Shown here piece by piece: positions 1 to 7,358 of a stretch of 64,000 nucleotides of DNA (position 1 is its first letter; every line of letters starts with the position of its first letter). The notes under the pieces are model-generated. The model was not told the origin of the DNA and made no database searches. It saw nothing but the letters and a program-made list of their open reading frames with translations. Both the position numbers and the translations under genes were made by a program. Origin of the DNA: Streptomyces sp. AC1-42W (GTDB lineage Bacteria > Actinomycetota > Actinomycetes > Streptomycetales > Streptomycetaceae); contig NZ_QKWY01000002.1 in NCBI RefSeq assembly GCF_003248355.1, forward strand, positions 620,001-684,000, written 5' to 3'.

Positions 1-1
1 C

Positions 2-565
2 TCCGCCGAGAACCCGCCACCGGGCGCGGTCGGCCGGCTGCTCCCCAGCACCGAGATGCGGATCGTGTCCCTGGACGACACCGGCGAGGACGCGGGGCCC
101 GGCGAACCTGGCGAGATCCTGATCCGGGGCCCCCAGGTCATGAAGGGCTACCTGGGCCGCCCCGACGCCACCGCCGCGATGATCGACGCCGACGGCTGGG
201 TGCACACGGGCGACATCGGCCGCGTCGACGAGGCGGGCTGGCTGTTCGTCGTGGACCGCGTGAAGGAGCTGATCAAGTACAAGGGCTACCAGGTCGCCCC
301 CGCGGAGCTGGAAGCGCTGCTCCTGGCCCACGAGGACGTGACGGACGCGGCGGTGATCGGCGTCCAGGACTCCGAGGGCAACGAGATCCCGAAGGCGTAC
401 GTGGTCCGAACCCCGGACACGTCCCTCACGGAGGCCGCCCTGATGGCGTGGGTCGCGGACCGGGTGGCCCCGTACAAGAAGATCCGCCGCCTGGAATTCA
501 CGGACACGGTGCCGAGGGCAGCCTCGGGGAAGATATTGCGCCGGGAGCTACGGGACCGGGGGTGA
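2..565 (+). CDS. Acyl-CoA ligase, 4-coumarate-CoA ligase type (C-terminal part)
   Basis: The reading frame is open at the left edge, so only the last ~187 residues are present. They form the end of the large domain and the mobile C-terminal domain of an adenylate-forming enzyme: TGDIGRVDEAGW (the hinge Asp region), then DRVKELIKYKGYQV (A8 loop) and the catalytic lysine in PRAASGKILRREL near the end. This family activates a carboxylic acid to acyl-AMP and then acyl-CoA. The KELIKYKG and PRAASGKI forms are typical of 4-coumarate/medium-chain ligases, but substrate cannot be read from this fragment. The family call is secure. Confidence 0.93.
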   Translation, partial: SAENPPPGAVGRLLPSTEMRIVSLDDTGEDAGPGEPGEILIRGPQVMKGYLGRPDATAAMIDADGWVHTGDIGRVDEAGWLFVVDRVKELIKYKGYQVAPAELEALLLAHEDVTDAAVIGVQDSEGNEIPKAYVVRTPDTSLTEAALMAWVADRVAPYKKIRRLEFTDTVPRAASGKILRRELRDRG

Positions 566-614
566 CGGGTTGCCTCGCCCGAGGGTGCGCCTTTGTAGCG
601 CGTGGCGGAGGGGG

Positions 615-631
615 CACACCCTCGGGGTGTG
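615..631. terminator. Small hairpin between convergent genes
   Basis: CACACCC and GGGTGTG form a 7-bp perfect stem with a TCG loop, between the ligase stop (565) and the convergent stop at 635. There is no T-tract. It could serve as a bidirectional terminator. Confidence 0.4.
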
Positions 632-634
632 GGC

Positions 635-2050
635 TCATTCACCTGTCGGAACTAGCCACTCCGTTCCCGGATGACCCGTGACCCGCCCCTGCTTCAGCAG
701 ATAGTCAAGAACATTTTCCATGTGGTCCGTCTGCTGTGCGCCGCGTCCGCCAAGCATGGCACCGGCAAGATGGACGATGTCGTCGGGCGTTACGTTTCCG
801 CATACCCGAACGACCTCGAATACCATTTCTGCGTCAAAAGCGAATTTTATGTCAGCAGGAAGTGGCTGTTGTACCGGAGCTTGCCGAGTCTCCCAGATCG
901 ACGTCTCGCGTGGAAGCGGCTTTCCGTTCGCGCCGAGAGCTATTTCCGTCCGGCTTAGAACGTGTACCATGAAATTCTCTAGGCCACGCCAGTCGTACCT
1001 GTCCCTCGGCAAGTCATCGCCATTACGTCGAGGGAAGTGCTCGGGAGCGTTGGACCGGACTTGGGCGACCGCCCTTCGCGCCAGTGTCCGCACGGTGAGC
1101 TCGGCAGATGAGTCCTGATTCTCCTGCGTGATCGCGATGATCCTGTCGTAGAGATCGTGTCGAACCTCTGGGTACGGCCCCAGCCGCAACTGCCGGAGGA
1201 CGTTGGCGAAGTGCCATGACCGGGTGTCGTTGACGGAAGCGGTTGGAACGGCCGAGGCGTGAGCCTGAGCGGGGATGCCGGCGGCGGCCGTCGTGGGCGT
1301 TGTCGCCGGATTGGCAGTGGCGGCTGTCGAAGCAACCGCGGTCACGGATCGTGTGGACGCGGGCGATGGGACCATGCCGCGGGAGGGGCCCGCGGGTTCC
1401 TGGAGAGCTACGCTGATGGTCGGTTCGGTTCCGAACTGGGCGATCATCCCCCGGCTCAGTGCCTCCTGCAGCAGTAGCGAGATGAGGCGATGAGTCCCCG
1501 CGAGCGGGTATCGATTCTTGTCGAATCGCGGCTCTTCCATGGTCAAGAGGGTGCGGAGCTCTGTCTTGTAGACGGGGCGCCGGGCACCCGACGGCGCTTG
1601 GGCCCGCTGGAGGGCTGTCCTGAGGGCCTTTAGCGCGTCTTCCAGCGGCATGAGCGCAACGGGCCAGGAGGAGCCTTGCGGTCCGACCCGACCGGGGACG
1701 TGGTCTCGGAGGCTGTACGTGTTGATCGGCTTGTCGAGTAGAGCCAGATCTCCTTGCTTGCCGAGAACCCGGTAATGGAACGAGTAGACGGTGAAAGCGG
1801 CGTCGTCGAACTCTGCGGAATAGTTCTTGATGAGATCCGCCACAGCCTGGGCGGCCTCCAGGTCACCCGGCAGGCCGACCAGCGTTCGGTTCTCCGTTCC
1901 GATGGGAAGTGAGCTGAACTCCTCTGCCTGGTCGGCCCGTGTTACGAGGGCCAGCTTGGCGAGCCCAGGATGCCTTGCGACGACAGAATCCGTGATGGCT
2001 GCCGCTGTTCCGTTGTTGGCGCGTGTCGTGTCGACGATCAGAACGTCCAA
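635..2050 (-). CDS. Unrecognised 471-aa three-part protein, TTG start
   Basis: I do not recognise a family with certainty. The protein has an N-terminal alpha/beta-looking domain (residues ~1-120, starting MDVLIVDTTRANNG), a middle segment (~155-215) that reads like a small winged-helix/LOTUS-type module (EEPRFDKNRYPL then GTHRLISLLLQEALSRGMI), an Ala/Thr/Pro-rich linker (~218-272) and a charged C-terminal domain. The start is TTG at 2050, preceded by GGGAG at 5 nt; no ATG or GTG fits as well. Codon use is less GC-biased than in neighbours (for example TAT, AAT and TTG occur), which suggests acquisition. It lies downstream of a small membrane peptide gene on the same strand, separated by a strong hairpin. 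Confidence 0.75.
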   Translation of the reverse strand: MDVLIVDTTRANNGTAAAITDSVVARHPGLAKLALVTRADQAEEFSSLPIGTENRTLVGLPGDLEAAQAVADLIKNYSAEFDDAAFTVYSFHYRVLGKQGDLALLDKPINTYSLRDHVPGRVGPQGSSWPVALMPLEDALKALRTALQRAQAPSGARRPVYKTELRTLLTMEEPRFDKNRYPLAGTHRLISLLLQEALSRGMIAQFGTEPTISVALQEPAGPSRGMVPSPASTRSVTAVASTAATANPATTPTTAAAGIPAQAHASAVPTASVNDTRSWHFANVLRQLRLGPYPEVRHDLYDRIIAITQENQDSSAELTVRTLARRAVAQVRSNAPEHFPRRNGDDLPRDRYDWRGLENFMVHVLSRTEIALGANGKPLPRETSIWETRQAPVQQPLPADIKFAFDAEMVFEVVRVCGNVTPDDIVHLAGAMLGGRGAQQTDHMENVLDYLLKQGRVTGHPGTEWLVPTGE

Positions 2051-2081
2051 TTTGGCTCCCGGGAGCTACTTGGTAAGAAAT

Positions 2082-2116
2082 GATGAGGGGCCGCCGCAGG
2101 GCGGCGGCCCCTCATC
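2082..2116 (-). terminator. Perfect 16-bp hairpin after the small membrane ORF
   Basis: GATGAGGGGCCGCCGC (2082-2097) pairs perfectly with its complement at 2101-2116 around an AGG loop. It sits 3 nt beyond the stop of the small membrane ORF and 31 nt before the TTG start of the next gene, so it should stop or attenuate transcription into the 471-aa gene. No T-tract follows, as is usual in Streptomyces. Confidence 0.7.
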
Positions 2117-2119
2117 GCG

Positions 2120-2269
2120 CTACTGGTCGATGTTGTTAGACTTGAGGTGCTTTACGCAGACCTCGGTGACCACGGCGCAAATAATCGCCCATCCGAATTC
2201 TGCGGAGAAGGCGAAGGAAAGGGAAACCATCGTCACGAGGGTGATGATGGCGGTCCACTTGTCGTTCAT
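2120..2269 (-). CDS. Small membrane protein (49 aa)
   Basis: The start is ATG at 2269 with GGAG six nt upstream. A 122-residue in-frame extension exists upstream but is rich in His/Arg/Ser, lacks a ribosome site and looks non-coding. The peptide begins MNDKWTAIITLVTMVS and has two closely spaced hydrophobic stretches (~residues 6-20 and 22-37), ending in a polar tail KHLKSNNIDQ. It has the look of one hairpin or one long membrane helix. Function unknown; it could be a small-protein partner of, or a leader for, the downstream 471-aa gene. Confidence 0.6.
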   Translation of the reverse strand: MNDKWTAIITLVTMVSLSFAFSAEFGWAIICAVVTEVCVKHLKSNNIDQ

Positions 2270-2785
2270 AACGTACTCCAATGTCTGAAGGGATTTGGAG
2301 TGCGGATGTGAACGATGCGCGCTGCGAGTGGCGTGATGAGGGCTGAATGATGGATATGTTGAGAGATGATATTCGGAAGGATGTGCGATGCGTGATGCGC
2401 GGCGAAGCGATGGAAGATGAGGGCGGGAGGCTCCCGCCGTGCCGAAGTTTAAAGGCACATCGCTACGGTGAACAAGAGCGTCTAGCAATTTATCTGACTG
2501 GCAGTTAGTGACTCAGGTGGTGATCACTTACGGAGGAGGATCGCAGCCTTGTTGTGGAGCCACTTGGGCTTGCCATGGGCTGCCCCGCAATCGCAGGAAG
2601 CTGAAGGCCACCCGGGCGGGCAGCTCTGCTCCACAGGATGGGGAACAGGTCACCTCATCCTGATGGCTAGGGGAATTCCGGCCCCACGGCCCGCCCAGGG
2701 CATTTGACCTGTTCGGTCGAGGGTTCCCAGTTCCGCCGGGGCCGATCTCGTGGCCCGGACCCGGCTGAGTCGATACGGTTGAGGC
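2270..2785. other. 516-bp non-coding, lower-GC stretch
   Basis: No open frame here has Streptomyces-like codon bias. The left part (about 2300-2530) has lower GC and contains the promoter-like pair listed separately and a short hairpin (GGCGGG / CCCGCC, 2422-2438). The right part (2530-2785) is GC-rich and leads into the Uma2 gene; I see no tRNA, repeat array or clear regulatory site in it. Confidence 0.6.
2460..2488 (-). promoter_or_regulatory. Possible promoter for the small membrane ORF
   Basis: Reading the minus strand, TTGCTA (2488-2483) and TAGCGA (2465-2460) are separated by exactly 17 nt in a locally AT-richer stretch. The predicted transcript would have a leader of about 180 nt before the ATG at 2269. 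The -10 lacks the final T, so this is a moderate call. Confidence 0.35.
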
Positions 2786-3367
2786 ATGACCGCACTGCCC
2801 GACTGGATGCGCCCGCCCCGCGCGGAAGGCTGGTACGCGGAGGATCTGGACCGCCTCCCGGAAGCGCCGCGCCACACCGAGCTGATCGACGGAGCACTCG
2901 TCTTCATGATGTCCCCGCAGCGGTGGTGGCACGGCCATCTCGTCACGATGCTCACCGTGGCTCTCATGGAGCAGGCACCGGCCGATGTGCGGGTCGGACG
3001 GGAGATGACCATCAAACTCGACCAGCGCAATCGGCCCGAGCCGGATCTGCTGGTGACGACGGCCGACTTCGACGGCGACCGCACCTGGTTCGCACCGGAC
3101 GAAGTGCGACTGGCCGTAGAGGTCGTCTCCCCCGAGTCCGCACACAGGGACCGCACGGTGAAGCTACGGAAGTACGCGGAGGCCGGCATCCCGCACTACT
3201 GGTGCATCGAGGACGAGGACGGGGCACCCGTCGTGCACGTCTACGAGTTGGACGGACCGACCGCGACCTACGTACCCGTTGGCATCTTCAGGGGCTCACT
3301 CACCCGGCCGGTGCCCTTTGAGATCGTCCTCGACCTGGCGAAGCTCGCCCCGCCCCGCCGCGGCTGA
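2786..3367 (+). CDS. Uma2 / DUF820 family putative endonuclease
   Basis: The 193-residue protein has the PD-(D/E)XK-like layout of the Uma2 (DUF820) family: ELIDGALVFMMSP (Glu in the first helix), VGREMTIKLDQRNRPEPDLLV (the PDLLV acid motif), RLAVEVVSPES (E-x-V core) and HRDRTVKLRKYAEAGIPHYW (the conserved K-Y-G-Y-W region). The family is predicted to be nuclease-like, and cellular roles are unknown; Streptomyces carry dozens of copies. It is monocistronic and convergent with the MerR gene. Family assignment is firm and activity is unproven. Confidence 0.85.
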   Translation: MTALPDWMRPPRAEGWYAEDLDRLPEAPRHTELIDGALVFMMSPQRWWHGHLVTMLTVALMEQAPADVRVGREMTIKLDQRNRPEPDLLVTTADFDGDRTWFAPDEVRLAVEVVSPESAHRDRTVKLRKYAEAGIPHYWCIEDEDGAPVVHVYELDGPTATYVPVGIFRGSLTRPVPFEIVLDLAKLAPPRRG

Positions 3368-3396
3368 GGCGACAGGGGCCCCGGGCGTGATCGCCG

Positions 3397-3810
3397 TCAC
3401 GCCGTCGGGTCCCAGAGGCCGGTCGCCTCGCCCCGCGCCAGGTGGTCCGCGTAGACGCCGACCTTCCAGGTGATGACCGAGCGGCACTCCTCCAGGGCCG
3501 CGATTTGGGCGTCGACGCGCTGGCGGTGGGTGTCCAGGAGCCGGAGGCGTTCGGCCTCGTTGCCCGGGCCCTGGCGCACGAGTTCGGCGAACCGTTTCAG
3601 TTCGGCCAGGGGCATACCGGATTCCCGCAGCTTCACGCAGATGAGCAGCCATTCGACATCCGGCACGCTGTACCGGCGCCTGCCGCCGGAGGTGCGGTGC
3701 ACCGGGCCCACGAGCAGGCCCTCGCGTTCGTAGAAGCGGAGGGCGTGGACGCTGAGGCCGGTGCGGTCGGACACCTCGCCGATACTCAGCGTGTCCGTGG
3801 TGGTTGCCAT
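3397..3810 (-). CDS. MerR family transcriptional regulator
   Basis: The start is taken at ATG 3810 (MATTTDTLSIGEVSDRTG); the longer frame upstream runs through the divergent promoter. Residues ~9-75 are a MerR winged helix (LSIGEVSDRTGLSVHALRFYEREGLL, then RRYSVPDVEWL), followed by a dimerisation helix and a short C-terminus with one Cys (LEECRSV), so there is no metal-binding cysteine set. The length of 137 aa is normal for the subfamily with a small or absent effector domain. It is divergent from the SDR, whose promoter spacer carries the matching dyad, so it most likely controls that gene. Confidence 0.9.
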   Translation of the reverse strand: MATTTDTLSIGEVSDRTGLSVHALRFYEREGLLVGPVHRTSGGRRRYSVPDVEWLLICVKLRESGMPLAELKRFAELVRQGPGNEAERLRLLDTHRQRVDAQIAALEECRSVITWKVGVYADHLARGEATGLWDPTA

Positions 3811-3827
3811 GCGGGGATGCGTAGGAC

Positions 3828-3858
3828 TTGATCTAGAACGAGGTCCAGATCGTAGCTT
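3828..3858 (+). promoter_or_regulatory. MerR-type promoter/operator for a leaderless SDR transcript
   Basis: TTGATC (3828-3833) and TAGCTT (3853-3858) are separated by 19 nt, the over-long spacing used by MerR-activated promoters. Centred in the spacer is a dyad GATCTAGAAC-GA-GGTCCAGATC (3830-3851) with 8 of 10 symmetric pairs. The -10 ends 7 nt before the ATG at 3866, so the transcript is predicted to be leaderless. Confidence 0.72.
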
Positions 3859-3865
3859 CGCATCC

Positions 3866-4831
3866 ATGACCGCCACTGAACAGCAGCCTCTCGGCTCTCC
3901 CTTTTCCGTCGCCAGCACCGCCCAGGACGTCATCGCGGGCCTCGACCTCTCCGGCCGGAACGCCGTCGTGACCGGCGGCTACTCCGGGCTCGGGCTCGAA
4001 ACCACCCGGGCGCTCGTCGGCGCCGGGGCGCGGGTAGTCGTTCCGGCGCGGCGGCCCGACGCCGCCCGTGCCGCGCTCGCCGGGCTGGGCGGTGACGTGG
4101 AGGTCGTCCCCATGGACCTGTGCGACCTCGGAACCGTACGGGCGGCGGCCGCGCACCTGGGTGCGTCGCTGACCGCGCTCGACCTGCTCTTCGCCACCGC
4201 CGGAGTCATGGCCACCCCGGAGCGGCGCGTCGGGCCCGGGTGGGAGAGCCAGTTGGCTGCCAACCACTTCGGGCACTTTACCCTCGCCTGCGAGCTGTAC
4301 CCGCTCCTGGCCGCCGCCGACGGAGCGCGGGTTGTGGCCTACAGCTCCGCCGGGCACGGGATCACCGGCATCCGCTGGCACGGCCCCCATTTCCGTACCG
4401 GATACGACAAGTGGCACGCGTACGGCCAGTCCAAGACCGCCAACGCGCTCTTCGCCGTCCACCTCGACGCCCTCGGCCGCGAGGACGGCGTCCGGGCCTT
4501 CTCGCTCCACCCGGGCAAGATCATCACCGCGCTGCAGCGGGAGATGACGCTCCAGGAGCAGATGGACAACGGATGGGTGGACGAGCACGGCAACGTGATC
4601 GGCGAGGACTTCAAGACCGCCTCGCAGGGCGCCGCCACCGGCCTGTGGGCAGCCACGTCACCGCTGTTGGCGGACCGGGGCGGCGTGTATCTGGAGGACT
4701 GCGAGATCGCCCCCGTCACCGGGCCCGAGGACGAAGCGGGCGTCCGTGCCTACGCGGTCGACCCCGACGCGGCGGCCCGCCTGTGGGACCTGTCCGTCGC
4801 GGCCACGGGGGTGGGGCCGGTCGGGGGGTAG
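3866..4831 (+). CDS. Short-chain dehydrogenase/reductase (WW-oxidoreductase-like)
   Basis: The 321-residue SDR has the cofactor motif TGGYSGLG (~residues 34-41), RRPD after beta-2 (Arg at that position favours NADPH), MDLCDL, FATAGVM in place of NNAG, YSSAGH with the catalytic Ser and the catalytic YGQSK (Y-x-x-x-K). The long C-terminal region is typical of retinol-dehydrogenase/WWOX-like SDRs. The start is ATG at 3866 directly at the predicted transcription start. Substrate is unknown. It is probably induced through the divergent MerR protein, a layout common for stress or xenobiotic oxidoreductases. Confidence 0.92.
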   Translation: MTATEQQPLGSPFSVASTAQDVIAGLDLSGRNAVVTGGYSGLGLETTRALVGAGARVVVPARRPDAARAALAGLGGDVEVVPMDLCDLGTVRAAAAHLGASLTALDLLFATAGVMATPERRVGPGWESQLAANHFGHFTLACELYPLLAAADGARVVAYSSAGHGITGIRWHGPHFRTGYDKWHAYGQSKTANALFAVHLDALGREDGVRAFSLHPGKIITALQREMTLQEQMDNGWVDEHGNVIGEDFKTASQGAATGLWAATSPLLADRGGVYLEDCEIAPVTGPEDEAGVRAYAVDPDAAARLWDLSVAATGVGPVGG

Positions 4832-4854
4832 GACGCGGGCGCGCCCTCTCGCAT

Positions 4855-6001
4855 TCACCCCGCAGTAATCCCTCTGGGCGTTGTCGCGGAGTGCAGTCTC
4901 ACGAGGCGCGCGGCTTCGTCGTCGCGGAAGGCCGCCACCTCGCGGCAGCGCGGGCTCATCACGAACTCGCCGAGGCTCATAACAGAGGTCCATGCGCTGG
5001 ATGCACACCCCGACCATGAACGGCCCGTTCGTGGCCCGGTACAGCCGGACGCCGTAGTACCCCTCCTGGCAGTCCCGGTCGTTGTTGAAGCGGCACCCGG
5101 CGCAGGTCTCGGGCAGACGTACGGGCCGGATGCTCTTGGCGTACAGGGTGCGTCCGTCCGGGAGGCGGTAGCGCACGCGCTGGTCGGACGCACCGGCCGT
5201 GACGATACGGCGTACGGGGACGGCGCCCAGGTGGTCCACGACGGCCTGCATGGCGTCGAGGGACGCACCACCCGTCTCAAGGGACACGAGCATGCGGACG
5301 ACGACGGAGTGCCCGTGCCGCTCGATGATGCGGAGCACGCGCTCGACGTGGCTCTGGTCCGGGATGACGATGTTCGCCGACACCTTCACCCCGTGCGCGA
5401 CGGCGGTCTCGATCGTGGCGTCGAGCGCGGCCAGCTTGCGTGCGGCCAGCTTCGGGGACGCCAGGCGGGGCCCTTGGACGGCGGTCAGCTCCTCGGGTGT
5501 CGTACCGAAGACCGACAGGTTGATGCGGTCGAGCCCGGCGGCAGCGGCGGCGGGCAGCACCTCGGCGCTGGCCTCCCCGTTCGACGTGATGCCCACAGCG
5601 AGGCCCATGCGGCAGGCGATCGAGACAAGGCCCGGCAGGTCCGGATGGAGCGTGGGTTCGCCTCCCGTGAAGTGAACCTCGTTGGTCGGCAGAGCACCCC
5701 GTACGGCGGCGAGTGCCAGGGCGAAGTCGGCGTCGGCGGCGAGTGCCAGGGCGAAGTCGGCGTCGGCGGCGATCTGGGCGGGGATGAAGTCGGCGCCGTT
5801 GGTGCGCAGAAAGATGGAGACGCGCCCGGAGCGGCCGGGCGTACCCGTGAACGCCGCAGCAGGGCGATTCACGTTGTCGGTCGCCACAGGTGTGCCCTCG
5901 TTGTGGCAGAAGGAGCAAGCGAGTCCGCATGCGTCGATGATCTTCACGCGTAGCGTCCGGTCCGGTCGTACTTCGACCGGCAGGTTCGACAGGTCGTGCA
6001 T
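4855..6001 (-). CDS. Radical SAM protein with SPASM-like C-terminus (apparent frameshift near 4981)
   Basis: Residues 25-32 hold the [4Fe-4S]/SAM motif CGLACSFC and GGEP follows at ~113. The C-terminal part has further cysteines (CAGCRFNNDRDC, then GVCIQRMDLC), consistent with an auxiliary cluster domain. A natural C-terminus (LGEFVMSPRCREVAAF... ending RGITAG at 4855) is encoded one frame over. Removing one base of the AA at 4981-4982 joins the frames as DLC-MSLGEFV. Without the shift the frame runs on to 4658 as Arg/Pro-rich sequence, antisense to the SDR end. It is the last gene of the ATP-binding / CYTH / radical SAM operon. Its ribosome site lies in a hairpin. Whether the shift is real or a sequencing error cannot be decided here; substrate is unknown. 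Confidence 0.82.
5708..5767. repeat. 30-bp exact tandem duplication inside the radical SAM gene
   Basis: Two back-to-back identical 30-bp units encode the ten residues ADADFALALA twice (about residues 79-98), between the FeS motif and GGEP. The frame is preserved. It looks like a recent slippage duplication. Confidence 0.9.
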
Positions 6002-6011
6002 GGGTGGGTGT

Positions 6012-6046
6012 CCCCTCTTCGAGGGGCCGGGGCCGCTGCCCCGGCC
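6012..6046 (-). promoter_or_regulatory. Twin hairpins occluding the radical SAM ribosome site
   Basis: On the minus strand a 9-bp stem (GGCCGGGGC/GCCCCGGCC, 4-nt loop) abuts, sharing two bases, a 6-bp stem CCCCTC-GAA-GAGGGG. The second arm, GAGGGG, is the only Shine-Dalgarno-like sequence, 10 nt before the ATG at 6001. The structure may lower translation, or partly terminate transcription, between the CYTH and radical SAM genes. Confidence 0.5.
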
Positions 6047-6068
6047 AGGAGGCGCAGGTGGCTTCGGC

Positions 6069-6608
6069 CTACTTGAACCGGAGGTCCGTGATCGTTTCGA
6101 GGTCGATGCCGTACAGGGCGTACACCTTCGTCGTGTTCAGCGACGTCAGCCGCTCGCGGTCCAGCCCGAGCGCTGCCGCCGCCTCCCATACCTGGCCCGC
6201 CTCGTCCGCCTCGATCTCCAGGTACGGCGGGATACCCGGCCACTCGTCGATCTCCAGGCGGGCCGCGCCGAGCGAGTAGGACGTGCGGCGGTTCTCCTGG
6301 TACCCGCGCGGCACGAGCCCGGCGAGGCGCAGCAGGGCGGCGGCCTCGCCGAAGTCGTCCACCGTCACCTCCGTCTCACGCGTGCCGTCGACGGCGTCGG
6401 TGGTGATCTCCTTGACGCACAGCGTGGTGGAGTCGCCCGTATCCCGCAGACGAACCCAGCGGCTGGGCACGGGCGGGACGGTGTCGTAGACGAAGCGGCG
6501 CATGAGCCGTCGGGGCGACACCTCGATGCCGCCCGCGTCGCAGATCCTGCGGGTGATGTCCTGCACGTCGATGTCGAGGGCCTTCGCCTCGTACTCGATG
6601 CTCGTCAC
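6069..6608 (-). CDS. CYTH domain protein (class IV adenylate cyclase-like)
   Basis: The start is GTG at 6608, with AAGGAG 8 nt upstream; the longer ATG-started frame overlaps the upstream ATP-binding gene. The 179-residue protein opens with the signature ExExK (EYEAKA), followed by WVRLRD, LCVKE, TEVTV, ENRRTSYSL and ARLEIDEWPGIPPYLEIE, the alternating charged strands lining a triphosphate tunnel. The family includes class IV adenylyl cyclases, thiamine triphosphatases and inorganic triphosphatases; the CyaB-like form is closest by eye. It lies between an ATP-binding regulator and a radical SAM enzyme on one strand, so it may process a triphosphate-bearing substrate or cofactor of that pathway (inference). 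Confidence 0.88.
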   Translation of the reverse strand: MTSIEYEAKALDIDVQDITRRICDAGGIEVSPRRLMRRFVYDTVPPVPSRWVRLRDTGDSTTLCVKEITTDAVDGTRETEVTVDDFGEAAALLRLAGLVPRGYQENRRTSYSLGAARLEIDEWPGIPPYLEIEADEAGQVWEAAAALGLDRERLTSLNTTKVYALYGIDLETITDLRFK

Positions 6609-6645
6609 AGCGATTGCTCCTTGCTCTTGGGGCCGGTCAGTTGGT

Positions 6646-7107
6646 TCAGCAGTCGTACGGCACCTCTGCCCAAACGAACTTGCCGAATGGCCGGTCACCG
6701 ACGCCCCACCGCTGCGGGCAGAGCACGTCGAGGATGAGCAGGCCGCGTCCACGCGTGCGTTCGTGGCCGCATTCCTCCACGCCCGACCGTCGCCGGGGCG
6801 CACGCCGCACGGGGTCGTGCACCTCGATGCGGGTCCGGCCGCTGTCGATGTCCAGGACGACGGAGATCAGGTCACCGGGTTCGGTTCCGTACCGGTAGGC
6901 GTTGGTGACGAGTTCGCTGGTGATCAGGATGGCGATGTCCGTGTGGTGCTCCGTCGCGTGCGGGGCGTGGTGGGCGATGTGCTCACGGGTGAACGTCCGC
7001 GCATGGCGCACGGATTGCGGCTCGCTGGCGAGCAGCAGGGAGCGCGGCGGGCCGGCGGGGGGTGCGCAGGGGGTGGGGTCAAGGGGGGCCTGGGGGAGGT
7101 CGAGCAC
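6646..7107 (-). CDS. ATP-binding protein, GHKL/anti-sigma (RsbW-like) fold
   Basis: The 153-residue single-domain GHKL ATPase has N-box SELVTNAYRYG, G1-like VHDPVRRAP and G2 RGRGLLILD. GTG start at 7107 with AAGGA 6 nt upstream. Proteins of this type accompany XRE/DUF397 pairs (whiJ/abaA-like loci) throughout Streptomyces, and this one is divergent from such a pair. It heads the operon with CYTH and radical SAM genes 37 and 67 nt apart. It is likely regulatory; its partner is unproven. Confidence 0.88.
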   Translation of the reverse strand: MLDLPQAPLDPTPCAPPAGPPRSLLLASEPQSVRHARTFTREHIAHHAPHATEHHTDIAILITSELVTNAYRYGTEPGDLISVVLDIDSGRTRIEVHDPVRRAPRRRSGVEECGHERTRGRGLLILDVLCPQRWGVGDRPFGKFVWAEVPYDC

Positions 7108-7358
7108 GAGTTGTCCTTACGGGAATGGCCGTACACGGCAGGCGAAGCGTGCGCGTCGGCACGGCTGCTTCACCCACTCGACGCTCACGGAGAGTGGTTC
7201 TCAGACTGCACAGCGATGCAATTTCCATGCAAGACTTCATGGCGATGTATCGCTGCTAAAGCATCGAACGGATGTCTTGTGCTGCGTAACGAGCATCAGC
7301 CTGCTTTCATCGCGAGGGGCAAAAGTCCTTCATACTGGGGCGTGTAAGGGGAGTTGAG

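Noticed and set aside
2528..3145. 205-codon minus-strand frame
   Set aside because: It is antisense to the Uma2 gene, with Arg/Gly/Pro composition typical of shadow frames.
4658..4854. Extension of the radical SAM frame past 4855
   Set aside because: Arg/Pro/Gly run-on antisense to the SDR end; explained better by a frameshift near 4981.
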